The notes under the pieces are model-generated. The model was not told the origin of the DNA, ran no database searches, and was given only the letters and a program-made list of their open reading frames with translations. From JBCDBD01 sp039184335 (GTDB lineage Bacteria; Bacteroidota; Bacteroidia; Flavobacteriales; Flavobacteriaceae), in assembly GCA_039184335.1 (NCBI GenBank), contig JBCDBD010000045.1, positions 1-21,697 of the forward strand: a stretch of 21,697 nucleotides of DNA, in the 5' to 3' direction. A program made the position numbers and the translations under genes. How positions within the stretch are numbered: the stretch's first letter is position 1; the number at the start of each line of letters is the position of its first letter. Below, piece after piece: positions 7,450 through 16,283 of this stretch.

Positions 7450-8985
7450 ATGAAGATTTTCACAACCGAACAGACCTATAAAGCTGATAAATTCACAATA
7501 AAAAAACAGCAAATCACAAGTGATGTATTGATGGAAAGGGCCGCTATGAAAATTTTTGAATGGATGCATGCCCGACTTCAAGGCGCCCAGGTGAAAATAC
7601 ATCTCTTTTGTGGTATTGGCAACAACGGAGGCGACGGTATCGCATTGGCCCGACTTTTGCACAAGGGTGGTTATTCAATCTCGGTCTATGTGGTAAACTA
7701 CAGCGAGAAACGTTCAAAAGACTTTTTATTGAATTTAGAACGTTTGAAGGATTGCAAAGTATGGCCTGATTTTATTACAGCAGCAAATGGCCTGCCTGTA
7801 ATTGATAAGAAAGATATCGTGGTTGATGCCATCTTTGGAATTGGCCTGAATCGGGCGCCTTCGGGTTGGGTAACCTCCTTAATTGCCCATATCAATAAGG
7901 CTGAAGCTTTTGTTTTGGCAGTAGACATCCCCTCTGGATTGTTCATGGATCGTGTACCCGAAAAATACACGGATGTCATTTTTGCCAATCATGTTTTGAG
8001 TATTCAAGTCCCTAAAATCGTTTTTTTTCTGCCGCAAACGGCCGTTTACCTAGATTCTTGGGAAGTATTGGATATCGGATTGGATGCGGAATATCTAGGT
8101 CGCACAGAAACTGATTTTGAACTTGTTGACAAAACGTATGCAAGTTCAATGTACAGGCCCCGAACCAAGTTTGCACACAAAGGTTCTTATGGGCATTCTT
8201 TGATCGTTGGTGGAAGCTATGGAAAGATTGGGGCCATACATCTGGCATCGAAGGCATGTTTAACTGTAGGAGGGGGATTGGTTACAGCCTTTGTTCCAGA
8301 ATGTGGTATGATCCCTTTGCAAACTGCGGTTCCTGAAGTCATGGTATTGACGACTGCTGATGAAAGGCAAATTTCAAAGATTAGATATCCGTTTGAACCC
8401 ACGGCCATTGGTATAGGGATGGGGATGGGAACAAGTAAAACCTCTGTCGATGCATTTCATGGTTTTTTAGATAACAACAATGGCAGCCCCTTGGTCATCG
8501 ATGCGGACGGATTGAACATACTTTCAAAAAAGAAAAGTCTTTTGAAAAGAATGCCGAGCTTAACCGTTCTGACCCCTCACCCTAAAGAGTTGGAACGATT
8601 GATAGGTACGTGGCAAACCGATTTTGAGAAGCTGGAAAAAGTGAGGTGTTTCTCTGAGAAGTATGACTGTATCGTAGTTATCAAAGGTGCTCATACAATA
8701 ACGGTTTATAAAGACAAGGGATATGTCAATTCAACCGGAAACCCAGGTATGGCAACTGCAGGAAGTGGTGATGTACTGGCCGGAATGATAACGGGCTTGA
8801 TCTCTCAATCCTATACACCTTTGGAAGCATCGGTGTTAGGGGTTTTTCTTCATGGTCTGGCAGGTGATTTGGCAGTGATCAATAACAGCTTTGAAGCATT
8901 GACCGCTTCTGGTATCATTACTTTTGTTGGCAAGGCTTTTGTTGAATTGTTGGAAAGTGAAAAGATTGAAAAAGAAGGGGAATGA
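7450..8985 (+). CDS. nnr: Bifunctional NAD(P)H-hydrate epimerase / ADP-dependent NAD(P)H-hydrate dehydratase
   Basis: A 511-residue cofactor-repair enzyme. The N-terminal YjeF_N domain (about 1-215) interconverts the R and S forms of hydrated NAD(P)H and has the GIGNNGGDG motif at residues 55-63 and AVDIPSGL. The C-terminal ribokinase-like domain (about 230-505) dehydrates the S form using ADP; it shows LTPHPKELERL and the catalytic-type motif AGSGDVLAGM with Asp441. The fusion is the usual bacterial form and length. It is transcribed away from the thr operon from an overlapping promoter and ends 7 nt before the convergent hypothetical gene, with no obvious terminator between them. Confidence 0.96.
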   Translation: MKIFTTEQTYKADKFTIKKQQITSDVLMERAAMKIFEWMHARLQGAQVKIHLFCGIGNNGGDGIALARLLHKGGYSISVYVVNYSEKRSKDFLLNLERLKDCKVWPDFITAANGLPVIDKKDIVVDAIFGIGLNRAPSGWVTSLIAHINKAEAFVLAVDIPSGLFMDRVPEKYTDVIFANHVLSIQVPKIVFFLPQTAVYLDSWEVLDIGLDAEYLGRTETDFELVDKTYASSMYRPRTKFAHKGSYGHSLIVGGSYGKIGAIHLASKACLTVGGGLVTAFVPECGMIPLQTAVPEVMVLTTADERQISKIRYPFEPTAIGIGMGMGTSKTSVDAFHGFLDNNNGSPLVIDADGLNILSKKKSLLKRMPSLTVLTPHPKELERLIGTWQTDFEKLEKVRCFSEKYDCIVVIKGAHTITVYKDKGYVNSTGNPGMATAGSGDVLAGMITGLISQSYTPLEASVLGVFLHGLAGDLAVINNSFEALTASGIITFVGKAFVELLESEKIEKEGE

Positions 8986-8992
8986 ATCAGTG

Positions 8993-9403
8993 CTACTTTC
9001 TTTTTTTTGATTTCAATCTTTTTTTCACCCAGGCCAAAGCATTTTCAAATTCAATAAAAAACTCCATATGCTTTTTGTAGAAGAGTTTTTCGATTTTGAA
9101 ATTATGCATATCTATTTTTTTCTTAGACACGATCGCAAGGGCCTTTAAGTTTTCCAATCCTCTGAGATAGGTGTAAATGATAGGGTCAATAGCATATGAA
9201 TTTTTACGAAAACTGATATAACCAAAAGGTTTTTCCCTAAAATGTATTTCTGATATACCAATAATTTGATAGGCTCTTTCAAGAGTTACCGTAGCTCCTT
9301 CATCAAATGTTGCAACCATGTAATTACTGTAGACTTGAACGGTACCGATATCGAGTTGATATTCTTTTACCACGATGGCTTTTTTGGTAAAACCAATTTT
9401 CAT
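8993..9403 (-). CDS. Hypothetical protein, possibly SpoIIAA/STAS-like
   Basis: A 136-residue soluble protein without signal peptide or membrane segment. It has alternating beta/alpha character and a very basic C-terminus (WVKKRLKSKKRK). The middle (DPIIYTYLRGLENLKALAIVSKK) recalls small flavobacterial proteins with a SpoIIAA-like/STAS fold, but I see no catalytic motif and cannot assign a function. ATG start at 9403. It stands alone: the clpC terminator lies upstream and nnr converges on its 3' end. The poly-T stretch at 9000-9008 falls within the Arg/Lys-rich tail codons. Confidence 0.75.
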   Translation of the reverse strand: MKIGFTKKAIVVKEYQLDIGTVQVYSNYMVATFDEGATVTLERAYQIIGISEIHFREKPFGYISFRKNSYAIDPIIYTYLRGLENLKALAIVSKKKIDMHNFKIEKLFYKKHMEFFIEFENALAWVKKRLKSKKRK

Positions 9404-9514
9404 TCCCCCTTGAATTTATAGTGTCCGGTACGAAAGTAAAAGGGTAGTTCACTAATGAAAAAAAATATAGATTAACAGCTTATATATCGTTTATAATGCT
9501 TGCTTTACCACGTA

Positions 9515-9532
9515 AATTGAAATAATTCAATT
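9515..9532. repeat. Inverted repeat in the clpC-hypothetical gap
   Basis: AATTGAA-ATAA-TTCAATT is a perfect 7-bp inverted repeat with a 4-nt loop, about 110 nt upstream of the hypothetical gene at 9403 and just beyond the clpC terminator. It could be an operator for that gene. The remaining sequence from 9404 to 9597 is AT-rich with no gene. Confidence 0.3.
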
Positions 9533-9544
9533 ATATAGGCCAAA

Positions 9545-9570
9545 AAAAAATCCCTGTACAGGGATTTTTT
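9545..9570. terminator. Strong bidirectional hairpin terminator after clpC
   Basis: A perfect 26-bp palindrome: A6-TCCCT-GTAC-AGGGA-T6. It gives a GC-containing stem with a U-run on either strand. It lies 28 nt after the clpC stop, so it most likely ends the clpC transcript. Confidence 0.85.
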
Positions 9571-9597
9571 ACTATGATTTTTTAAGGTAATTGAAAA

Positions 9598-12147
9598 CTA
9601 AGTTTTTGAAGATTTTTCTGGTTTTTCAATTTTTATGGTGAGCTCCTCTTTTTGCTCATCCAATTCCATATATATACCATCTCCTTCCTCTAAGGTCGAA
9701 TTGACAATTTCTTCAGCAAGTGCGTCTTCAATATATTTTTGAATGGCCCTTTTTAATGGCCTGGCACCATATTGCTTGTCAAAACCTTTTTCGGCGATAT
9801 AGTCTTTAGCTTTGTCAGAAAGTCTTAGGTCGTACCCTATATCCTTGATTCTTTTGAACAGTTTTTCCAATTCGATGTCAATAATTTTATGGATGTCTTC
9901 CCGCTCAAGGGGATTGAATACGATGACATCATCGATTCTGTTTAAAAATTCTGGAGCAAAGGCTTTCTTCAATGCATTTTCTATCACACTTTTTTGGTGG
10001 CTATCGGCCTGTGCTTTTTTGGCCGCAGTTCCAAAACCGACCCCTTGGCCAAAGTCTTTTAATTGACGTGCGCCGATATTTGAGGTCATGATGATAATCG
10101 TGTTTCTAAAATCGATTTTACGGCCTAGGCTATCGGTCAAATAGCCATCATCAAGAACTTGCAGGAGCATATTGAACACATCGGGATGCGCTTTTTCTAC
10201 CTCGTCCAAAAGAATCACAGAGTATGGCTTGCGACGCACTTTCTCTGTTAACTGCCCACCTTCTTCATAGCCTACATAGCCTGGAGGCGCCCCAACCAAT
10301 CTAGAGATGGCGAATTTTTCCATGTACTCGCTCATATCGATACGTATTAAGGCGTCTTCGGAGTCAAAAAGCTCTTTTGCCAAAATTTTGGCCAGTTGTG
10401 TTTTGCCCACTCCTGTTTGACCTAAAAAGATAAATGAGCCAATGGGCTTATTGGGGTCTTTGAGGCCAGCTCTGTTTCTTTGGATGGCTTTGGCCACTTT
10501 TGCAACAGCCTCGTCTTGACCAATGACATGGTCTTTGATCAATTGAGGGAGTTCTGCCAATTTATTGCTTTCGGTCTGTGCTATTCTGTTCACAGGAATA
10601 CCGCTCATCATCGAGACCACATCGGCAACGTTGCTTTCTGAAACGGTTTCTCTATGTAATTTGCTTTCTTCTTCCCATTTTTCTTGTGCTGTGGCAAGAT
10701 CTTTTTCCAATCTTTTTTCATCGTCACGCAACCTGGCAGCTTCTTCGTATTTTTGTTTTTTGACTACGCTGTTCTTTAGTTCCCTGACATCATCAAGCTT
10801 ACTTTCGAGCTCTAATATCTGTTTGGGTACATCCATGTTGACAATGTGCACTCTAGAACCTGCCTCATCAAGAGCGTCTATGGCCTTGTCTGGCAGAAAC
10901 CGATCGGTCATATACCTATTGGTGAGTTTGACACAGGCTAAGATGGCATCATCAGTGTAGTTGACATTATGGTGGTCTTCGTATTTTCCTTTAATGTTCA
11001 TCAAGATTTCTATGGTTTCTTCAACGGTAGTAGGTTCTACCATGACCTTTTGAAACCTTCGTTCCAAAGCCCCATCTTTTTCAATGTACTGTCTGTATTC
11101 ATCTAAGGTTGTGGCACCGATACATTGAATTTCTCCCCTAGCAAGTGCAGGTTTGAACATGTTTGAGGCATCTAGGCTACCGGTAGCCCCACCCGCGCCT
11201 ACTATGGTATGTATTTCATCGATAAAAAGGATGATGTCGTCATTTTTTTCGAGCTCGTTCATCACGGCTTTCATGCGCTCCTCAAATTGTCCACGATATT
11301 TCGTACCTGCTACCAATGAGGCCAGGTCAAGGGTAACGACACGTTTGTTGTACAGTATTCTCGAGACTTTCTTAGTGATTATCCGTAAGGCCAGTCCTTC
11401 GGCAATGGCACTTTTGCCCACTCCGGGCTCTCCGATCAACAACGGATTGTTTTTTTTTCTTCTGCTCAGTATTTGGGAAACTCTCTCAATTTCCTTTTCC
11501 CTACCAACAACAGGATCCAATTTATTTTCTTCAGCCAATTTTGTGAGATCCCTTCCAAAGTTATCAAGAACAGGTGTTTTTGATTTTTTACTTCCTTTTT
11601 GGGTACTGGTCGATCCAAAGGAGCTTTCCTTGGAATCTCCGGCATCATCGGGATCACTTGGAAACGATTCTGACCTCGGAGTGTCAAGATAATCATCATC
11701 ACTGGTGATCATTGACTTGAATTGTTCTTTGACATTGTCGTAATCGACTTTCAGCTTGTGCAGCAATTTGGTCGTGGGGTCATTTTCGTTGCGCAATATG
11801 CACAAGAGCAGATGTGCCGTGTTGATTGATGAACTCTGGAACAATTTCGCTTCTAGAAAAGTGGTCTTGAGGGCACGTTCTGCCTGTCTTGTCAAATGCA
11901 GGTTTTTTTTGTCTTTTTGTACACTGCCGGTACTTGGATTGGCGGGGCTTAATATTTCAACTTTCCTCCTAAGGTGGTCTAGGTCTACATCCAAAGCATC
12001 CAAAATATTGATTGCCTTGCCATTTCCATCCCTTAAAAGACCCAACATAAGATGTTCTGTACCTATGAAGTCATGGCCCAGTCTGAGCGCTTCCTCTTTG
12101 CTGTACGCAATAACATCCTTTACCCTTGGTGAGAAATTATCATCCAT
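9598..12147 (-). CDS. clpC: ATP-dependent Clp protease ATP-binding subunit ClpC
   Basis: A HSP100 unfoldase that feeds damaged or tagged proteins to ClpP in the cytoplasm. The order is: two Clp_N repeats (about 1-150), an acidic/serine-rich linker, NBD1 with Walker A GEPGVGKS (about 239-246) and Walker B ILFIDEIHT, a UVR-type coiled-coil region (KQKYEEAARLRDDEKRLEKDL), NBD2 with GQTGVGKTQLAK and VILLDEVEKAHPDVFN, and a ClpB-D2-small domain. The UVR segment separates ClpC from ClpA and ClpB. I start it at ATG 12147 (MDDNFSPRVKDV, 849 residues); a TTG at 12165 would add six residues but related proteins begin MDDNFSPRVK. Transcribed divergently from gyrA, with a strong terminator downstream. 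clpP is not in the window. Confidence 0.96.
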   Translation of the reverse strand: MDDNFSPRVKDVIAYSKEEALRLGHDFIGTEHLMLGLLRDGNGKAINILDALDVDLDHLRRKVEILSPANPSTGSVQKDKKNLHLTRQAERALKTTFLEAKLFQSSSINTAHLLLCILRNENDPTTKLLHKLKVDYDNVKEQFKSMITSDDDYLDTPRSESFPSDPDDAGDSKESSFGSTSTQKGSKKSKTPVLDNFGRDLTKLAEENKLDPVVGREKEIERVSQILSRRKKNNPLLIGEPGVGKSAIAEGLALRIITKKVSRILYNKRVVTLDLASLVAGTKYRGQFEERMKAVMNELEKNDDIILFIDEIHTIVGAGGATGSLDASNMFKPALARGEIQCIGATTLDEYRQYIEKDGALERRFQKVMVEPTTVEETIEILMNIKGKYEDHHNVNYTDDAILACVKLTNRYMTDRFLPDKAIDALDEAGSRVHIVNMDVPKQILELESKLDDVRELKNSVVKKQKYEEAARLRDDEKRLEKDLATAQEKWEEESKLHRETVSESNVADVVSMMSGIPVNRIAQTESNKLAELPQLIKDHVIGQDEAVAKVAKAIQRNRAGLKDPNKPIGSFIFLGQTGVGKTQLAKILAKELFDSEDALIRIDMSEYMEKFAISRLVGAPPGYVGYEEGGQLTEKVRRKPYSVILLDEVEKAHPDVFNMLLQVLDDGYLTDSLGRKIDFRNTIIIMTSNIGARQLKDFGQGVGFGTAAKKAQADSHQKSVIENALKKAFAPEFLNRIDDVIVFNPLEREDIHKIIDIELEKLFKRIKDIGYDLRLSDKAKDYIAEKGFDKQYGARPLKRAIQKYIEDALAEEIVNSTLEEGDGIYMELDEQKEELTIKIEKPEKSSKT

Positions 12148-12180
12148 AAAATTTCTTTTCAGCAATTAAAATTAATAAAA

Positions 12181-12190
12181 GTAACGTTAC
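12181..12190. promoter_or_regulatory. Palindrome GTAACGTTAC upstream of clpC
   Basis: A perfect 10-bp palindrome 34-43 nt before the clpC start, where a repressor could act on clpC transcription. Firmicutes control clpC through CtsR, whose operator is different; no regulator is known to me for this site. I could not identify a good clpC promoter by eye. Confidence 0.3.
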
Positions 12191-12238
12191 CGAGGTCAAA
12201 TACTGTACCCATATTCGACAAACAAGGTATAAATGCCG

Positions 12239-12257
12239 AAAAAAAAGCATTTTTTTT
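12239..12257. other. A8-GCA-T8 tract between clpC and gyrA
   Basis: Eight A, then GCA, then eight T, in the 258-bp divergent gap. It could bend DNA or form a weak hairpin; further T-rich repeats (TTTTTGG twice, then TTTTGC) follow near 12270-12290. The rest of the gap holds the gyrA promoter and the clpC-proximal palindrome, and no gene. Confidence 0.4.
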
Positions 12258-12339
12258 AAAAATTTAACTTTTTGGTTTTTGGTTTTGCAAGAGGTCATTC
12301 TGTGTTGATAAAATTTTTAATAAAGTCAACTGAAATTGT

Positions 12340-12368
12340 TTTGAAAGGTGTGATTTTACGTATATTGG
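12340..12368 (+). promoter_or_regulatory. Candidate gyrA promoter
   Basis: TTTG (12340-12343), 17-nt spacer, then TATATTGG (12361-12368), one mismatch from TAnnTTTG. The predicted transcript start near 12375 leaves about 30 nt of leader before the gyrA ATG. Confidence 0.45.
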
Positions 12369-12405
12369 CATGATATTTTAACCTCAAAAACGATAAGATT
12401 TTAGG

Positions 12406-14943
12406 ATGGCTGAAGGAGAAAAATTGATATCGATCAACATTGAAGATGAGATGAAATCTGCCTACATTGATTACTCAATGTCGGTCATTGTGTCACGTGC
12501 GCTGCCAGATGTCAGGGATGGACTCAAACCAGTACACAGAAGAGTACTGTTTGGCATGCACGAATTGGGTGTTCGTTCCAATAGTTCGCATAAAAAATCT
12601 GCTCGGATTGTCGGGGAGGTTTTAGGTAAATACCATCCACACGGTGATGCTTCTGTGTATGATACCATGGTCAGAATGGCCCAGGAATGGAGTTTGCGGT
12701 ATATGCTTATCGATGGCCAGGGAAACTTTGGCTCTGTTGATGGCGACAGTCCGGCTGCCATGCGGTATACTGAAGCCCGAATGCGAAAGATAGCCGATGA
12801 AATGTTGGCTGATATAGAGAAAGATACTGTCGACCATCAGTTGAATTTTGATGATTCGCTCGAAGAGCCCACAGTATTGCCCACACGCATCCCGAACTTG
12901 CTTGTCAACGGCGCATCTGGCATAGCGGTGGGTATGGCTACCAACATGCCTCCACATAACTTATCTGAAGTGGTTGACGGTACTGTCGCTTACATAGACA
13001 ACAGTGCCATTGAAATCGATGAACTGATCACATTCATAAAGGCTCCTGATTTTCCCACGGGTGGTATCATTTATGGGTATGACGGTGTGAAAGAGGCTTT
13101 TCATACCGGGCGTGGCCGTATTGTCATTCGTGCTAAATCTACCTTTGAAGAAGTTCAAGGTCGTGAGTGCATTGTAGTGACAGAGATTCCTTTTCAGGTC
13201 AATAAGGCAGACATGATCAAGAAAACTGCCGATTTGATCAATGAGAAGAAGATTGAAGGTATCTCGGCCATAAGGGATGAGTCTGACCGAAAAGGGATGC
13301 GTATTGTGTATATATTGAAAAGGGATGCCATTCCCAATATCGTACTGAACACCTTATACAAGTACACCGCATTACAATCTTCGTTCAGTGTCAACAATAT
13401 TGCGCTGGTCAACGGTAGGCCCCAGTTATTGAACTTGAAGGAGATCATTCACTATTTTGTGGAACATCGACATGAGGTTGTGGTCAGGCGCACCACGTTC
13501 GAGTTGAAAAAAGCTGAAGACAGGGCCCATATATTGGAAGGGCTTATCATCGCCTCAGATAATATTGATGAGGTCATATCCATTATCAGGGGTTCTTCCA
13601 ATGTAGAGGAAGCACGAACCAATTTAATGGCCCGCTTTAAGTTGACCGAGGTTCAAGCCAAGGCCATTGTAGAAATGCGTTTGCGTCAGTTGACCGGTCT
13701 TGAGCAAGATAAATTGCGTGAAGAATATGACGAGCTTATCAAGACCATAGAAGATTTAAAAGACATTCTTGCGAAGAAAGAGCGAAGAATGCAAATTATC
13801 AAGGAAGAACTTTTAGTGGTCAAGGAAAAATACGGCGATGACCGAAGATCTGAGATCAATTTTGCAGGTGGAGACTTGAGTATCGAAGATATGATTCCTG
13901 ATGAGCAGGTGGTCATTACCATTTCGCACGCAGGCTACATCAAGAGAACCCCGCTCACGGAATATAAAATACAGAATCGTGGAGGAGTTGGGCAAAAGGC
14001 CTCTTCGACCAGGAATGAAGACTTTTTAGAGCACCTGTTTGTAGGTACCAACCATCAATACATGCTCTTTTTCACCCTAAAGGGCAAGTGCTTTTGGATG
14101 CGGGTCTATGAAATTCCTGAAGGGAGTAAAACCTCAAAGGGCAGGGCCATCCAAAATCTCATCAGCATAGCGCAAGAAGATAAGGTCAAGGCTTTTATCT
14201 GTACCCGTGACTTGAAGGATGAGGATTATGTCAATAGTCATTATGTCATTATGGCCACCAAAAAAGGAGTGGTAAAAAAAACATCACTCGAGCAATATTC
14301 CCGACCAAGGCAGAATGGTATCAATGCAATTACCATTCGTGAAGATGATGAGCTTTTAGAAGCTAAGCTGACCACGGGAACAAGCCAAATTTTTCTTGGA
14401 CTGAAATCAGGAAAAGCAATTCGATTTGAAGAAAGTAAAACCAGGCCTATGGGAAGGAACGCTTCTGGGGTTAGGGGCATTACCTTGGCCCACGACAACG
14501 ATGAAGTAATCGGGATGGTATCAGTACACAATTTTGAGGATGATGTTTTGGTAGTCTCAGAGAATGGGTTTGGGAAACGTTCGAATATTGACGATTATCG
14601 CATAACAAATAGAGGTGGTAAGGGAGTCAAAACGATTTCCATTACTGAAAAAACAGGGAATTTGGTTGCAATTAAAAGTGTAACCGACTCCGATGACTTG
14701 ATGATTATCAATAAATCTGGGATTGCCATACGAATGGGAGTGGAGGATCTAAGGGTCATGGGACGAGCTACACAAGGCGTAAAATTGATCAATCTTAAAG
14801 ATAATGACTCCATTGCTGCTGTGGCTAAAGTGATGAAAGATGAAGATGCTGTAGATGAATCTGATATTCGTAATATTGAAGTGAATGGTGAAGATGGCAT
14901 GACTCTTGGAAATCAAGAAGAGAACGAAGCTGATAAAAAATAA
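12406..14943 (+). CDS. gyrA: DNA gyrase subunit A
   Basis: An 845-residue type IIA topoisomerase subunit that cuts and rejoins DNA to introduce negative supercoils with GyrB. The breakage-reunion domain contains SRALPDVRDGLKPVHRR and the catalytic tyrosine Tyr121 in AAMRYTEARM. The C-terminal pinwheel repeats start near residue 500 and include ITNRGGKGVK, a degenerate GyrA box that supports gyrase over topoisomerase IV. In the quinolone-binding region, YHPHGDASVYD has Ala82 where E. coli has Ser83, and Asp86 at the Asp87 position. The acidic tail is typical of flavobacteria. Tandem stops TAATAA. The TPR gene follows after 28 nt, probably on the same transcript. Confidence 0.97.
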   Translation: MAEGEKLISINIEDEMKSAYIDYSMSVIVSRALPDVRDGLKPVHRRVLFGMHELGVRSNSSHKKSARIVGEVLGKYHPHGDASVYDTMVRMAQEWSLRYMLIDGQGNFGSVDGDSPAAMRYTEARMRKIADEMLADIEKDTVDHQLNFDDSLEEPTVLPTRIPNLLVNGASGIAVGMATNMPPHNLSEVVDGTVAYIDNSAIEIDELITFIKAPDFPTGGIIYGYDGVKEAFHTGRGRIVIRAKSTFEEVQGRECIVVTEIPFQVNKADMIKKTADLINEKKIEGISAIRDESDRKGMRIVYILKRDAIPNIVLNTLYKYTALQSSFSVNNIALVNGRPQLLNLKEIIHYFVEHRHEVVVRRTTFELKKAEDRAHILEGLIIASDNIDEVISIIRGSSNVEEARTNLMARFKLTEVQAKAIVEMRLRQLTGLEQDKLREEYDELIKTIEDLKDILAKKERRMQIIKEELLVVKEKYGDDRRSEINFAGGDLSIEDMIPDEQVVITISHAGYIKRTPLTEYKIQNRGGVGQKASSTRNEDFLEHLFVGTNHQYMLFFTLKGKCFWMRVYEIPEGSKTSKGRAIQNLISIAQEDKVKAFICTRDLKDEDYVNSHYVIMATKKGVVKKTSLEQYSRPRQNGINAITIREDDELLEAKLTTGTSQIFLGLKSGKAIRFEESKTRPMGRNASGVRGITLAHDNDEVIGMVSVHNFEDDVLVVSENGFGKRSNIDDYRITNRGGKGVKTISITEKTGNLVAIKSVTDSDDLMIINKSGIAIRMGVEDLRVMGRATQGVKLINLKDNDSIAAVAKVMKDEDAVDESDIRNIEVNGEDGMTLGNQEENEADKK

Positions 14944-14971
14944 TAAACACTAATATTTAATTACAAAGACA

Positions 14972-16231
14972 ATGAAAACTAGAATTGTAATACTGCTAGC
15001 ATTGGCAATCTCAATGTCAGGTTTCTCTCAAAAAAATGAAATTAAGGCTGCAGAGAAATCACTGAAGGGAGGTGATGCCATGGCAGCTAAATCAAGTTTG
15101 GAAAGTATCGCTTCGTCAATTGATGGAGCAGATGTGAAGTTACAGGCACAGTATTATTTTTTGAAGGGAAGAATATATACTGATCTGGCCCAGAAGGGAG
15201 ATGCCACTGCTTACCAACCTGCAATCAAAGCGTACAATAAAGTGATTTCGATTGAAGAAAGTGGTAAGGGAAAGTATACTACAGAGGTGCGTCAAAAACT
15301 TGATCAAATGACCACTGAGCTTGTTAATTCTGCAGTTGAGGACAATAGCAACAAAAGTTACAAAGATGCAGCAGAAAAGTTGTACATGGCATACAAATTA
15401 AGCCCTTCTGATACCATATATCTGTACTATGCTGCCAGTAGCGCTGTCAATGGCGCCCATTATGATGAGTCACTGAAATATTACAACGAATTGAAAGATT
15501 TGGGGTACGATGGTAGTGGCGTTGAATATACTGCCGTGAATGTTGAAACCGGAGAGGTAGAGACATTGGATAAAAACACGCGCGACCTGTATGTAAAGGC
15601 CGGTACCCACAAAGACCCCAACGAAAAGCGCACGCCTTCAAAAAAACCTGAAATTATTAAGAACATTGCCTTGATATACCAACAAGAAGGTAAGAATGAT
15701 GAGGCATTGGCCGCATATGACGATGCCATAGCAAATAATCCCAACGATGTTAACTTGGTTCTTAACAAGGCGAATCTACACTACACCATGGGAGAAAAGG
15801 AAAAATTCAAGGAGCTTATGTCAAAAGCTTCTGAAATGGCACCTGACAACCCCGATTTGTTATACAATATTGGTGTAATCAATATGGAACAGGGCAACCT
15901 CGAAGAAGCTAGGGCCGCCTACAGAAAGGCACTTGAGATCGACCCCAATTATGTGAACGCGCAGTTGAATCTTTCCACTTCATATGTAGATGAGGGAAAT
16001 GGCTTGATCGATGAAATGAATTCACTCGGCACATCACGGGCCGATACTGCGAGGTATGAGGAATTGAAGCAAAAAAAGGACGAACTTTTTCAAGAAGGGG
16101 CAAAAATTTTGGAAGCTGCTTTAAAAACAAGTCCTGATAACGAAGGCATATTATCGCAATTGAAAAATATCTATGGTGCCTTGGGCGATAATGAAAACTT
16201 TATGCGCATCAAAGGACTTTTGGGAGAATAA
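14972..16231 (+). CDS. Secreted tetratricopeptide-repeat protein
   Basis: A 419-residue protein with a signal peptide of about 20 residues ending in SGFSQ, a cleavage context common in this phylum, so it is probably periplasmic. TPR motifs are clear at about 228-345 (KNIALIYQQEGKNDEALAAY, then LLYNIGVINMEQGNLEEARA), and looser helical repeats fill residues 24-200. No enzyme motif is present; TPRs usually mediate protein-protein contacts. It sits 28 nt after gyrA, an arrangement I recall in other Flavobacteriaceae, but the partner is unknown. A strong terminator follows at 16255. Confidence 0.88.
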   Translation: MKTRIVILLALAISMSGFSQKNEIKAAEKSLKGGDAMAAKSSLESIASSIDGADVKLQAQYYFLKGRIYTDLAQKGDATAYQPAIKAYNKVISIEESGKGKYTTEVRQKLDQMTTELVNSAVEDNSNKSYKDAAEKLYMAYKLSPSDTIYLYYAASSAVNGAHYDESLKYYNELKDLGYDGSGVEYTAVNVETGEVETLDKNTRDLYVKAGTHKDPNEKRTPSKKPEIIKNIALIYQQEGKNDEALAAYDDAIANNPNDVNLVLNKANLHYTMGEKEKFKELMSKASEMAPDNPDLLYNIGVINMEQGNLEEARAAYRKALEIDPNYVNAQLNLSTSYVDEGNGLIDEMNSLGTSRADTARYEELKQKKDELFQEGAKILEAALKTSPDNEGILSQLKNIYGALGDNENFMRIKGLLGE

Positions 16232-16254
16232 GGTAAAACATCAAAGATTATACT

Positions 16255-16283
16255 AAAACCCTGGCATGACGCCGGGGTTTTTT
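16255..16283. terminator. Bidirectional hairpin terminator between TPR gene and NlpC/P60 gene
   Basis: AAAACCCTGGC (16255-16265), loop ATGAC, then GCCGGGGTTTT (16271-16281) with T6 in total. The stem of 11 pairs contains one G-T pair. It serves the plus-strand gyrA-TPR transcript, and its A-run gives a shorter U-run for the minus-strand thiolase-NlpC transcript that ends at 16283. Confidence 0.85.

Noticed and set aside
7315..7662. Minus-strand frame of 115 codons overlapping the nnr start and the thr promoter
   Set aside because: It overlaps the well-supported nnr N-terminus and the thr promoter region, and its product has no recognisable domain.
11153..11692. Long open frame on the strand opposite clpC (179 codons)
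   Set aside because: It is a shadow of the conserved clpC coding sequence; its translation shows low-complexity Ser/Phe/Leu typical of antisense frames.
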